Source: Paenarthrobacter sp. DKR-5
GTDB taxonomy: Bacteria > Actinomycetota > Actinomycetes > Actinomycetales > Micrococcaceae
Reading direction: 5' to 3'
Length of the DNA stretch: 64,000 nucleotides
Assembly (NCBI RefSeq): GCF_018531425.1
Contig: NZ_JAHBOI010000007.1
Span: 123,429 to 187,428 of the forward strand
Shown: positions 52,868 to 61,532 of the stretch, in pieces
How the letters are laid out: the number at the start of each line of letters is the position of its first letter
Numbering within the stretch: the stretch's first letter is position 1
The notes under the pieces: model-generated
Databases searched by the model: none
Told to the model about the DNA's origin: nothing
What the model saw: the letters and a program-made list of their open reading frames with translations, nothing else
Translations under genes and position numbers: made by a program

Positions 52868-54232
52868 ATGCGGTACGCCTCATTTCGGTCGGGAGAACGC
52901 AGGCAAGAGCGGGAGTGGGACGGAGGTTTTGGGGAGGCGGCGCGGACGCGTGACCGCGCGCTGATCGTGGCTGCGCGGGCGTCCGGGCGGCGTTCGAGGC
53001 TGTTGTGGCTGTTGGCGGGGCCGGGGATCCTGGCGATGCTGGGTGAAAACGACGGTCCGAGCATGCTGTCCTATGCCGCGTCCGGGGCAGGGTACGGGAT
53101 GGGGTTTTTCCTGCCGTTCACGGTGTTGCTTTTTCTCATGGCGTATCTGTGTCAGGAGATGAGCATGCGGGTGGGTGCGGTGACCGGGCGCGGCTTCGGC
53201 GAGTTGGTGTTCGGCCGTTACGGCCGCGGGTGGGGGGCGTTCGGGGCCGTGGATCTGGCTTTGACGAACCTTGTGACTCTGGTGGCTGAGTTTGTGGCGA
53301 TCCGGATCGGCTTGTCCTATTTCGGGTACGGGGCGCCGGTCGCGGCGTTTCTGGGCTTGTCCCTGGTGGTGCTGACTGCTGTATTGGGCCGGTACCGGCG
53401 GTGGGAACGTACCGTGCTGGGCCTGGCTGCGTTCAATGCGCTGTTCCTTCTCACAGCGGTGCTGGTGCGCCCGGATCCCGCCGCCGTAGGCCGGGCGTTG
53501 TTGTCCTGGGCTCCGCTTCCGGCCGGGGACCCGGTCACCGTGCTTTTGTTGTTGACCTCGACCATCGGGGCGACCGTGACCCCGTGGATGGTGTTCTTCC
53601 AGCAAAGCGCGTCCGCCGACAAGGGCCTGACCCGCGCAGACGTCGGTTACGGGCGGGCCGAAACCGCGCTCGGTGCCGCGCTGGCGGCCCTGTTCGGGGC
53701 CGGTGCCTTGATCACCGGCGCCGTCCTGGCCGGTCCCGGCGCCGCGTTTGAGAGCGCCGGCATGCCGTGGGCACTTGATCACGCCGCCGGGCCACCGGTG
53801 GGTGCCCTGTTCTCCCTGGGCCTCATCGACGCCGGTGCTGTGGCCCTGCTAACGATTTCCGCCAGTACCTCCTATGCCGCAGCCGAATGCCTGGGCCTGC
53901 CCCACAGTTTCAACGCCGCTCCACGCCGGGCCGTGGCCTTCCACGCCGTGAACATCGCTTCAGCGGCCGCGGCCGCATCGGTCATCCTCATTCCCGGGGT
54001 TCCTTTGCTGGCGATCGCGCTGAACGCCAACGTGCTGGCCACCGTGTTACTGCCGGTCACCCTCGTGTTCCTTCTCATGCTGGCCAACGACCGGGAGCTG
54101 ATGGGCTCCTCGGCCAACAAGCCTTCCACCAACGTGCTCACCGGCGCTGTGATCGTCTTCATCACCGTTTGTGCCGGCGCCTACGCCGTCACAGCGTTCC
54201 TCCAAGCCACGCACCTCATCGCCGCACCATGA
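52868..54232 (+). CDS. Nramp-like metal transporter lacking DPGN and MPH motifs
   Basis: 454 residues, about eleven membrane helices. TM1 reads GPGILAMLGENDGPSM where Mn/Fe Nramps have DPGN, and TM6 reads GATVTPWMVFFQQSASAD where they have MPH. Both replacements also occur in the second Nramp-like protein here, which sits behind a Mg2+ riboswitch. Most likely a member of the Nramp-related group with altered ion choice (Mg2+ possible). The 3' end (from 54091) with the next small gene is duplicated at 58708. A small membrane protein gene follows 17 bases downstream. Confidence 0.88.
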   Translation: MRYASFRSGERRQEREWDGGFGEAARTRDRALIVAARASGRRSRLLWLLAGPGILAMLGENDGPSMLSYAASGAGYGMGFFLPFTVLLFLMAYLCQEMSMRVGAVTGRGFGELVFGRYGRGWGAFGAVDLALTNLVTLVAEFVAIRIGLSYFGYGAPVAAFLGLSLVVLTAVLGRYRRWERTVLGLAAFNALFLLTAVLVRPDPAAVGRALLSWAPLPAGDPVTVLLLLTSTIGATVTPWMVFFQQSASADKGLTRADVGYGRAETALGAALAALFGAGALITGAVLAGPGAAFESAGMPWALDHAAGPPVGALFSLGLIDAGAVALLTISASTSYAAAECLGLPHSFNAAPRRAVAFHAVNIASAAAAASVILIPGVPLLAIALNANVLATVLLPVTLVFLLMLANDRELMGSSANKPSTNVLTGAVIVFITVCAGAYAVTAFLQATHLIAAP

Positions 54233-54465
54233 CCGAAAAAGGAGACACCATGCACGATGACGGCCACGAAAACGACGGCGCTGAGCGCAGCGCCCCGAGT
54301 GTTCCCGGCCGGGAACCGGAGACCGGATACACCGTTTCCGGCCCGGTACCCCGTGCCCGGCTGAGCCGGGGGACCCGTGCGGGTTTGTGGGGCCTGCGAA
54401 TTTTCGTCATCATCCTGGCCGGCATGGTCGTCTACACCTTCATCGCCAACCTCGCCAATTCCTAA
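54091..54465 (+). repeat. Duplicated segment, copy 1 (Nramp 3' end plus small gene)
   Basis: Nearly identical to 58708-59079 (one 3-base deletion and few substitutions). It covers the last 47 codons of the Nramp-like gene and the whole following small gene. Confidence 0.92.
54250..54465 (+). CDS. Small single-helix membrane protein next to Nramp-like gene
   Basis: 71 residues with GGAGAC upstream of ATG 54250. A polar acidic N-terminus (HDDGHENDGAERS), then TGYTVSGPVPRARLSRGTRA, and one C-terminal membrane helix (GLRIFVIILAGMVVYTFIAN). A second copy of the gene is at 58867-59079. It starts 17 bases after the Nramp stop, so it may be a small subunit or regulator of that transporter; no family recognised. 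Confidence 0.8.
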   Translation: MHDDGHENDGAERSAPSVPGREPETGYTVSGPVPRARLSRGTRAGLWGLRIFVIILAGMVVYTFIANLANS

Positions 54466-54505
54466 GCGCCCCGGTTCGTCGGCCGGATCCCCGTTAAACG
54501 GATAC

Positions 54506-54632
54506 TCCTGTGCCGCCTTGTTGGTTCGTGCGGGGCTGCCCGGCGGTGAGGTGAGCCTTCTTTAGGTAACGCTTTCCTTGCTGGCGCGCGTGGCGCCGGT
54601 GATGGTTGTTTGGGTGTATGGAATCCGAGACT
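54506..54632 (+). repeat. 127-base exact direct repeat, copy 1
   Basis: Identical to 63874-64000, the last 127 bases of the window. It covers the upstream region and first 5 codons of the VIT gene. The repeat may continue past the window. Confidence 0.97.
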
Positions 54633-55346
54633 TCTCTTCAAGCGCATGCCGACGCCGAACCGCAAGGCAAGGACCTCTCGTCGCGGTTGAACTGGCTTCG
54701 CGCAGGGGTGCTGGGAGCCAATGACGGGATCGTGTCGGTCGCTGCGATTGTGGTGGGTGTCGCTGGTGTGAGCGTCGCCCCCGGACCGATCCTGACCGCC
54801 GGTATGGCCGGCCTGGTCGGAGGGGCGGTCTCGATGGCCTTGGGCGAATACGTCTCGGTCAGCAGCCAGAGCGACAGTCAGCGGGCCGTCATTGAGCGCA
54901 AACGCCGCGAACTTGCCGAGCAGCCGGAGGAGAAGCTCTCGGAGCTGGCCCGGGCCTACCGGCGCAAGGGATTGAGCGAGGACACGGCCCGCACGGTGGC
55001 TGAAGAACTCACCGAGAGAAACGCCCTTGAAGCGCATCTGTCCGTCGATCTGCACGCTGACGAAGATGAGGTCGTGAACCCGTGGCACGCGGCGTTCGCT
55101 TCAGCGATCAGCTTCACCCTCGGCGCGATCCTCCCCTTGCTCGCGATCCTCCTGCCGCCGGAAGCATGGCGTGTCCCGGTCACCTTCGCTGCCGTTCTCG
55201 TGGCGCTGGCCGTCACCGGCGGCGTCGGAGCGCACCTTGGCGGCGGTTCCCGGGGCAGGGCTGCCCTCCGCGTTGTCATCGGCGGCGCCATCGCCCTCGC
55301 GTTCACCTTCCTCGTCGGGCGCCTCCTGGGAGCAGCGGGCGTCTAA
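54618..55346 (+). CDS. VIT1/CCC1-family Fe/Mn transporter
   Basis: 242 residues from ATG 54618. Five helices with family marks WLRAGVLGANDGIVSVAAIV, GGAVSMALGEYVSVSSQSDS, the cytoplasmic acidic metal-binding domain (about 90-145, ELARAYRRKGLSEDTARTVA) and HADEDEVVNPWHAAFASA. VIT proteins move Fe2+ or Mn2+ out of the cytosol. A paralogue lies at 57067-57792, and the start of an identical copy is at the window end. Confidence 0.95.
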   Translation: MESETSLQAHADAEPQGKDLSSRLNWLRAGVLGANDGIVSVAAIVVGVAGVSVAPGPILTAGMAGLVGGAVSMALGEYVSVSSQSDSQRAVIERKRRELAEQPEEKLSELARAYRRKGLSEDTARTVAEELTERNALEAHLSVDLHADEDEVVNPWHAAFASAISFTLGAILPLLAILLPPEAWRVPVTFAAVLVALAVTGGVGAHLGGGSRGRAALRVVIGGAIALAFTFLVGRLLGAAGV

Positions 55347-55379
55347 ACACCCGCGACGCCGCCCTCACCTTTGGGCGGG

Positions 55380-56837
55380 TCAGGGGGCGGCGCTGCGGAC
55401 GCCTTTTTCGACTCTTTCGCCGAGTGCGGGGTCGACGTTGCGCCAGTAGTCGAAGGCGCGGAGGAGCACTGGTTCGCTGACGCCGTCGAGGAGGTGGCCC
55501 ACGATGTTGCTGACGAGCCGGTCGCGGGCGGCGTCGTCGAGCACTTCGCGGACGAGGGTTCCGGCCTGGCCGAAGTCGTCGTCGTCGCGGTGCAGGGTCG
55601 CGGCTGCGTGGATCATGTCGCCGTCGGCGTGCCACCCCGCGGGTTCGCCGAAGCGTGCGGTGTCTGCGCTGGGGCCGCCTTTGGAGTTGGGGGCGTAGAC
55701 GGGGTCGCCGGGGTTGTGGTGGCGCATGTGGCCGTCTTTGGAGTACGAGCGGACTTCGGCGTTGCGGGGGGCGTTGACGGGAAGCTCGTTGTAGTTGGCG
55801 CCGATCCGGTACCGGTGGGCGTCGGGGTAGGAGAACATCCGGCCGAGGAGCATCCGGTCCGGGCTGGGGCCGATCCCGGGTACGAGGTTGCTGGGTTCGA
55901 ACGCGGCCTGTTCTATCTCCGTGTGGTAGTCGCTGGGATTGCGGTCCAGGGTCATCCGGCCGACTTCGATCAGCGGGTAGTCCTTTTGCGAAATTGCTTT
56001 GGTCAGGTCGAACGGGTTGAACCTGTAGTCCTTGGCTTCCTCGAACGGCATGATCTGGACTTTCAGAGTCCAGCTCGGGTTCTCACCGCGGGCGATCGCG
56101 TCGTGCAGGTCGCGGGTGTGGAAATCGGCGTCCTTGCCGGCCATTTCATCGGCTTCGTCCTGGGTGAAGAACTCGATGCCCTGGTCGGTCTTGAAGTGAT
56201 AGCGGACCCAGAATTTTTCCCCTGCCGCGTTTACCCACATGTAGGTGTGGCTGGAAAACCCGTCCATGTGGCGCCAGGTGCGCGGGATGCCCCGGTCTCC
56301 CATCAGCCAGGTCACCTGGTGTGCTGATTCGGGGGAGAGAGTCCAGAAGTCCCATTGCATGTCGTGGTCGCGCAGGTTGGTGTCGGCGCGGCGCTTCTGG
56401 GATCGGATGAAGTCCTGGAACTTCATCGGGTCCCGCAGGAAGAACACGGGGGTATTGTTGCCGACCATGTCGTAGTTGCCCTGGGTTGTGTAGAACTTGA
56501 TGGAGAACCCTCTGGGATCCCGCCATGTGTCGGGGGTGCCGCGTTCACCAGCCACGGTGGAGAATCTGATCAGCATTTCGGTCGAGCGGCCGGGCTGGAA
56601 AAGGTCCGCTTTGGTGTAGGCGCTGATGTCGTTCGTGACCTCGAACCGCCCGAACGCGCCGCCGCCCTTGGCGTGGGGCTGGCGTTCCGGGACCCGCTCC
56701 CGGTTGAACTGGGCCATTTTTTCGATCAGGTAGTGGTCCTGCAGCAGCAACGGTCCGTCCGGGCCGAGGGTGAGGGAATGTTCGTCACTTGCGACCGGAA
56801 TTCCGGCGTTGTTGGTGGTGAAATTTTCATCGGACAT
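55380..56837 (-). CDS. katA: Monofunctional haem catalase
   Basis: 485 residues, usual for small-subunit catalases. Active His in [13 protein letters not shown] (about 54), Asn in [17 protein letters not shown] (about 127), and the haem Tyr in [14 protein letters not shown] (about 337). [20 protein letters not shown] is also canonical. It destroys H2O2 in the cytoplasm. Neighbours are VIT and Nramp-like transporters, so the region links metal handling with oxidative stress. Confidence 0.97.
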   Translation of the reverse strand: MSDENFTTNNAGIPVASDEHSLTLGPDGPLLLQDHYLIEKMAQFNRERVPERQPHAKGGGAFGRFEVTNDISAYTKADLFQPGRSTEMLIRFSTVAGERGTPDTWRDPRGFSIKFYTTQGNYDMVGNNTPVFFLRDPMKFQDFIRSQKRRADTNLRDHDMQWDFWTLSPESAHQVTWLMGDRGIPRTWRHMDGFSSHTYMWVNAAGEKFWVRYHFKTDQGIEFFTQDEADEMAGKDADFHTRDLHDAIARGENPSWTLKVQIMPFEEAKDYRFNPFDLTKAISQKDYPLIEVGRMTLDRNPSDYHTEIEQAAFEPSNLVPGIGPSPDRMLLGRMFSYPDAHRYRIGANYNELPVNAPRNAEVRSYSKDGHMRHHNPGDPVYAPNSKGGPSADTARFGEPAGWHADGDMIHAAATLHRDDDDFGQAGTLVREVLDDAARDRLVSNIVGHLLDGVSEPVLLRAFDYWRNVDPALGERVEKGVRSAAP

Positions 56838-57066
56838 GATGCTGTCCCCCGTCTCAGGGCCGTCTCGAACGTCTTGGGAAGTTACGTGTCTTGGAAAGTT
56901 ACGGATGGTGCGCCCGGAGGCGAAGCCCGGGCATTCTTATCCCACCGCGCGTCCTGGTGTCCCGTCAACCCCTCCCGGTCCCCGGGCAGGGGTGCGGACC
57001 GGTACCGCACCCGGCGGGAGGTTGCCTCGAGGGGTGACCGTGCGGAACAAACGGGGCCGTGCGGGG

Positions 57067-57792
57067 TCAGGCGATGCCGGAAGCGCCGAGCAGCCGGCCG
57101 ATGATGAAGGTCGCGGCCAGGGCCAGCGCGCCGCCGACGACCACTCGGACGGCGGCCCTGGTCTTGGAGCCGCCGCCGATGTACGCGCCGAGGCTGCCGG
57201 TCGCGGCCAGAGCCAGCAGCACTGCGATGAAAGTCGCCGGCACCCGGAATGCCGGCGGGGGAAGAAGGATGGTCAGCAGGGGAAGGACAGCACCGATAAG
57301 AAAGCTCAGCGCGGAAGCGAACGCCGCATGCCAGGGGCTGACGACCTCGTCCTCATCCAGGCGCAGCTCAGCGGAGAGGTGCGCGGCCAGGGCATCGTGA
57401 TCGGTCAGTTCCTTCGCGACTTGCCGCGCGGTGTCCGGGGACAGGCCCTTGGCCTGGTAAATGCCGGCCAGTTCGGCCAGCTCTTCCTCGGGCTGTTCAG
57501 CCAGTTCCCGGCGTTCCTTCTCAATCAGTGCCCGCTGGCTGTCGCTTTGGCTGCTGACCGAAACGTACTCTCCCAGCGCCATCGAGACCGCACCGCCGAC
57601 CAGGCCCGCCATGCCCGCGGTAAGCAACGGGCCGGTGTCGGTCGTGACACCGGCGACACCGACCACGATCGCTGCTACCGACACGATCCCGTCATTGGCG
57701 CCCAGCACTCCGGCGCGCAGCCAGTTCAGCCGGGAAGAAATGTCCCCGCGGTGCGGCTCGTCAGGGTGCCCGGGCATCTGCTCATCGCTCAT
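57067..57792 (-). CDS. VIT1/CCC1-family Fe/Mn transporter, paralogue
   Basis: 241 residues from ATG 57792. Same marks as the gene at 54618 (WLRAGVLGANDGIVSVAAIV, ALGEYVSVSSQSDSQRALIE, LDEDEVVSPWHAAFASALSF). The two proteins are clearly related but diverged, so the duplication is older than the exact repeats nearby. Probably exports Fe2+ or Mn2+. Confidence 0.95.
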   Translation of the reverse strand: MSDEQMPGHPDEPHRGDISSRLNWLRAGVLGANDGIVSVAAIVVGVAGVTTDTGPLLTAGMAGLVGGAVSMALGEYVSVSSQSDSQRALIEKERRELAEQPEEELAELAGIYQAKGLSPDTARQVAKELTDHDALAAHLSAELRLDEDEVVSPWHAAFASALSFLIGAVLPLLTILLPPPAFRVPATFIAVLLALAATGSLGAYIGGGSKTRAAVRVVVGGALALAATFIIGRLLGASGIA

Positions 57793-58197
57793 ACGCCAAC
57801 AATGCCACTGCCGTGTCCGCCCTGCCACCCAGCCCGCGGGTGCCCGGGGGCCGGTGGCGGGTCGCGGCGATCGAGACGAAGGTGACGGCGCCGGTCACTG
57901 AGGGGAGCGTTCATCGCGGCGGAACCGGGTCGGCAGTCCATCGCATTCACGTCTGCCCGGGGATGCCGCGCACGCTGTTCACAAGCTGCCGGAACAGTGA
58001 TCGGCGCGCGGGGCGGCATGGACGCGCCCGGCTCCCTGCAGCGATACTCCGTGCCGCCCGCGGTCCCGAAACCCGTTGTTTCAGTGCAGCGGCCGATACC
58101 GCCGGGTGTATAAAGTACCCGAAGGCACGACGAGGCCGTTGTCTTGTCCGGAACCCCCGAGGGCTGCGGCAGCCCGAACCATTGGAAAGGAGCCTCC

Positions 58198-58488
58198 GTG
58201 CTGAACGAACATTTGCACCCCGTATGGGCGGCGGCGGCACGCTTGGAAGCCCTCCACTGGGAAACCGACCGGGTCAGCGCCCACCTGCACTCATCCATGC
58301 GGCAGGCCCTGCAGGCAGGTGAAACCCTTGAGGACGTTGCCGGGGCTGCGAACCTGACCGAAGTACAAGTCATCGCCCGCGCCGGCCTGAGCATCACCGA
58401 CCTGCCCTCCGTCGCCTTCGCCCCAACGGACACCGGCACAGCCACCGAAGAAGATCCGGGCGCCCCCGCGGCCCTCGAACCAGCCTAG
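58198..58488 (+). CDS. Hypothetical helical protein
   Basis: 96 residues from GTG 58198 with AAAGGAG seven bases upstream. It reads HPVWAAAARLEALHWETDRV, then LEDVAGAANLTEVQVIARAG, which looks like a short helix-turn-helix, and an acidic Pro/Ala-rich tail. A similar layout (HTH-like stretch with disordered tail) is seen in the gene at 59693. No family recognised. Confidence 0.6.
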   Translation: MLNEHLHPVWAAAARLEALHWETDRVSAHLHSSMRQALQAGETLEDVAGAANLTEVQVIARAGLSITDLPSVAFAPTDTGTATEEDPGAPAALEPA

Positions 58489-58539
58489 GAACGCCGCTCC
58501 GGGCCGGGCGCCACCCGTCCCCGGGCTACCTTCGTCAAA

Positions 58540-58629
58540 TGCACCGGAGTCCTTCAGCGCATCCATGCTGCCGGCCGCCGCGGCCCTGCGGGCCAGCTCC
58601 TCCGGCAACACCTCACGGGGATCAGTCAT
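58540..58629 (-). pseudogene. N-terminal fragment of an IS256-type transposase
   Basis: From ATG 58629 the minus strand reads MTDPREVLPEELARRAAAAG, like the start of one IS256 subgroup, then loses similarity after about 28 residues. No other part of the element is seen. It lies directly beside the duplicated Nramp fragment and may mark how that fragment arrived. Confidence 0.4.
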
Positions 58630-58707
58630 AGCCACAATGATTCTCCAATCAACCAGCAGCTAGCAGCTACAGCCCTCCTCCACAAACAATCTGACACCCT
58701 CTTCGCG

Positions 58708-58849
58708 CCGGGAGCTGATGGGCTCCTCGGCCAACAAGCCTTCCACCAACGTGCTCACCGGCGCTGTGATCGTCTTCATCACCGTTTGTGCCGGCGCTTA
58801 CGCCGTCACAGCGTTCCTCCAAGCCACGCACATCATCGCCGCACCGTGA
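58708..58849 (+). pseudogene. 3' fragment of the Nramp-like gene (duplicate)
   Basis: Last 47 codons of the gene at 52868-54232, without a start, ending at TGA 58847-58849. Left border of the duplicated block. Confidence 0.9.
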
Positions 58850-58866
58850 CCGAAAAAGGAGACACC

Positions 58867-59079
58867 ATGCACGATGACGGAGAAAACGACGGCGCTGAGC
58901 GCAGCGTCCCGTGTGCTCCCGGCCGGTCACCGGAGACCGGATACACCGTTTCCGGCCTGGTGCCCCGTGCCCGCCTGAGCCGGGGTGCCCGTGCGGGTTT
59001 GTGGGGTCTGCGGATTTTCGTCCTCATCCTGGCCGGCATGGTCATCTTCAGCTTCATCGCCAACCTCGCCAACAGCTGA
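58867..59079 (+). CDS. Small single-helix membrane protein, second copy
   Basis: 70 residues, near-identical to the gene at 54250-54465 (one residue deletion and about nine substitutions, mostly conservative). Complete with its ribosome site GGAGAC, so it is likely expressed even though the Nramp part before it is only a stub. The membrane helix (GLRIFVLILAGMVIFSFIAN) is preserved. Confidence 0.78.
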   Translation: MHDDGENDGAERSVPCAPGRSPETGYTVSGLVPRARLSRGARAGLWGLRIFVLILAGMVIFSFIANLANS

Positions 59080-59313
59080 CCACGACAATCCACCAGCCGG
59101 GTCCGCTTGGGGTGGCCATCGGGGGGCCGCAGGGGAGACCGGTGGGGCGGGTTTGACAGAAAGCCTGGTCAAGGACGGCATCCGGGTGTCACCTGCAGCC
59201 CGGTCCGAGGTGCTGGCCTTTTCCTGGCGGCCACGGCGGCCGGGCCCGCGGCGGAAGAGGTAGGGTTCGACAGGGCCGGGTTGCCCAGCCGGGTTTCTTC
59301 AGGAAGGGATGCT

Positions 59314-59604
59314 GTGACTGTGACGGAATCTTCTGATTACGCCAACGATGAGAGCCATGAGCTGGCTGGGGCTGTGGTCAGCCGGGTCTTTTATTCGGTG
59401 CGTGCGGATGCGCTGAGCTCGCCGGTGACGTTCGGTGACCGGGCCATGGCGGTTGAGTATGCCCGTCATTGCAGCGCGGCCGGGGCCCGGGGCGTGATCC
59501 CTGCTGCTCCGGGTCCGGTGCAGGTGGAGATCCGTGCCGAGTACCGGGTCCGGTCCGGCAGGGTCACTGAATACACGGTCGAGGTCTTCACCGTCACCGC
59601 TTGA
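59314..59604 (+). CDS. Small hypothetical protein
   Basis: 96 residues from GTG 59314, with AGGAAGGG five bases upstream. It reads ELAGAVVSRVFYSVRADALS, FGDRAMAVEYARHCSAAG and VQVEIRAEYRVRSGRVTEYT, an alpha/beta pattern without a recognised family. The length and Shine-Dalgarno match support a real gene. Confidence 0.65.
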   Translation: MTVTESSDYANDESHELAGAVVSRVFYSVRADALSSPVTFGDRAMAVEYARHCSAAGARGVIPAAPGPVQVEIRAEYRVRSGRVTEYTVEVFTVTA

Positions 59605-59692
59605 GGACGTTGTCCGGTTCGACGGCCGCTGCTGAGGTGCCGTGTCGGCTGTCGGCTCTCAGGGTGCCGGCAGTGTGTTGTGTTGGGGTGGC

Positions 59693-60082
59693 CTACCGGT
59701 GGCGGTGCCGGTAGGTGATGAGTGCTGCTGCGACTACCGTGAGGGGCAGGACCGGTTCGTGCCAAATGATGCTGCCGAGGCATCCGGCGGCGAGGACGGC
59801 GAGCACGGCCATAGCGGTTCGGGGGTCTTTCGTGGTTTCCCGGGGGCCCGGGAGCGGCGGCGGGACAGCGGGCGGTTCCTGGGCGGGTGGTATTGGCGGT
59901 GCCGGTCTGGGTGCGGGAGCAGGTGTGTCTTGCTCATTGATGAGGTCGACCAGGGCCGCGGGCACGCCAGTGAGGCGGGCGATCTTTTCCGGGGGCAGTC
60001 CGCGGGCCAGGAGCCGGGGAACAAGAAGTGTCCGAAGGCTGAGTCGTTCACCCGGTAAAGGCCGGTGTTCTGTCCGGTGCAT
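59693..60082 (-). CDS. Hypothetical protein with HTH-like segment and C-terminal membrane helices
   Basis: 129 residues from ATG 60082. An N-terminal helical part has an HTH-like stretch (LLARGLPPEKIARLTGVPAA), then a Pro-rich linker and two C-terminal hydrophobic helices (AVLAVLAAGCLGSIIW and LPLTVVAAALITY). Lies downstream of the MgtE-like gene on the same strand, 85 bases after its stop, so it may belong to the same transcription unit. No family recognised. Confidence 0.6.
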   Translation of the reverse strand: MHRTEHRPLPGERLSLRTLLVPRLLARGLPPEKIARLTGVPAALVDLINEQDTPAPAPRPAPPIPPAQEPPAVPPPLPGPRETTKDPRTAMAVLAVLAAGCLGSIIWHEPVLPLTVVAAALITYRHRHR

Positions 60083-60167
60083 CGTGTTCTTCTTCGGGGC
60101 GGGTGCCGCGTGTTCAACGGCGCGGTTTCTTGTTCTGCGGTGCGCGCCCTGTTCCACCGTCCGCTGT

Positions 60168-61469
60168 TTAGTGGCCGGAGGGGGTGGGGGTTTTGTTGTC
60201 GCCGGGTTCGTCGGGGGTCCGCGTGCGTCGGTGTGGTTCGCGGCGCGCCCAGTCTTCGGGGATGGCGGCTTCGAGGGCGTCGTCGACGGTGATCACGCCG
60301 AGGACGCGGCGGTCGGGGTCGAGTACGGGGAGGGTCAGGAGGTTGTAGTCGGCCATGGTGGTGGTGATGTCGATGACGTCATCGCTGGGGGTGGCGGTGA
60401 TGGGTTCGGTGTCGATGGTGTCGGAGAGCAGTGCGGCGGGGTCGCATTGGAGGGCGCGGACCAGGTTGATTGCTCCGGCCAGGGTCTCGTCGGGGTGCAG
60501 GGCGTAGATGGTGGTCAGGGCTTCGGGTTGCCGGGCAGCGGCGGAGCGGATTGCTTGTAGGGCGTCGGCGATGGCGGCTGTGGCGGGCAGCGCGATGTAG
60601 TCGGTGCCCATGAGTCCTCCGGCGGTGGCGTCGTGGTAGCCGAGCAGGGTCAGGACTTTGGTGTGCTCGGCGGAGGGAAGCAGCGCGAGGATGTCTTTGC
60701 GGCGTTCCTGGGGGAGGTCCATCAGGGCGTCGGCCGCGTCGTCGGCGCGCATGTGGGAGAGTATGTCGGCGACTTCAGCGTCGGTGCGGTCTTTGAGGAT
60801 GCGGGATTGGCGGTTCTCGTCGAGCTCCTCGAACACGTCCGCTTCCAATTCCGGGTCGGTGTGGACCTGGGCGAGGAGTTCTTGTTGTTCCGGTTCGGTG
60901 GATTCTTCGATGATGTCGGCGATCTGGGCGGGTTTTAGCTGGTTGATGCCGAGAAGACGTGCGCGGGCCTGACTGGATTCCCGGTGGCCGATCAGGGGCA
61001 GGAAGCTCGTCCAGCCCCTGATGGTGTGCCCTTCATGGTTGCGGTTCAGGTGCAGCCATGAGCGTTTATGCACGTCGAGGCCGGTGACGGCCCACCCTTC
61101 GGCGGTGTCGCTGAGCTGTATGTCGTAGGCCCTGACCAGGCTCGTCTGCTCGGTGTCGACGAGCCTGTGGCCGCGGACGTCTTCCTTGAGCAGCACTTCC
61201 CCCTCCCTTCGCTGGAAGGCGCGAAGGTCCAGGCGCGCTGTGCGCAGGCGCACGCGGGCGGGTTCGATGGCGGTGATCTCGGCCATCGGTACGTAAACCC
61301 GGCTGTCACCGACGCCGAGAACCAGACCTGTCAGCAGCGGTGAGGAATGATCGCGCAGGCGCACGATGAGGTCCGTGAGGGTGCCGATACGGTTGTCTTT
61401 GGCATCGATCACGGGCCGACGCAGCAGGGCCGAAAGCAGGATGGACCCGGTGGGTTCGGGGAGGGTCAT
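60168..61469 (-). CDS. MgtE-like cytoplasmic Mg2+ sensor protein (PRC barrels, MgtE_N, two CBS, no membrane domain)
   Basis: 433 residues from ATG 61469 with AAAGG upstream. Order: two PRC-barrel-like modules (about 10-75 and 80-140), an MgtE N-terminal helical repeat domain (about 170-280, LADILSHMRADDAADALMDL type), and a CBS pair (about 285-405, GGLMGTDYIALPATAAIADA; VLGVITVDDALEAAI). The MgtE transmembrane domain is absent, so it cannot be a channel itself. It follows the Nramp-like transporter gene behind an M-box riboswitch (63 bases apart), and probably gates or regulates that transporter by sensing Mg2+. Confidence 0.9.
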   Translation of the reverse strand: MTLPEPTGSILLSALLRRPVIDAKDNRIGTLTDLIVRLRDHSSPLLTGLVLGVGDSRVYVPMAEITAIEPARVRLRTARLDLRAFQRREGEVLLKEDVRGHRLVDTEQTSLVRAYDIQLSDTAEGWAVTGLDVHKRSWLHLNRNHEGHTIRGWTSFLPLIGHRESSQARARLLGINQLKPAQIADIIEESTEPEQQELLAQVHTDPELEADVFEELDENRQSRILKDRTDAEVADILSHMRADDAADALMDLPQERRKDILALLPSAEHTKVLTLLGYHDATAGGLMGTDYIALPATAAIADALQAIRSAAARQPEALTTIYALHPDETLAGAINLVRALQCDPAALLSDTIDTEPITATPSDDVIDITTTMADYNLLTLPVLDPDRRVLGVITVDDALEAAIPEDWARREPHRRTRTPDEPGDNKTPTPSGH

Positions 61470-61532
61470 GAGGAGCCTTTCGCGGACGGGGGTGACTGGG
61501 TTGCCCTGGGTCAAGGATGACGCGTCGCCGGC

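Larger units (their letters stand above)
58708..59079 (+). repeat. Duplicated segment, copy 2
   Basis: Partner of 54091-54465, 4.6 kb away in the same orientation. Confidence 0.92.

Noticed and set aside
54572..54595. TTTAGGTAACGCTTTCC as an IdeR/DtxR box before the VIT gene
   Set aside because: Only one half resembles the consensus and the second arm is missing.
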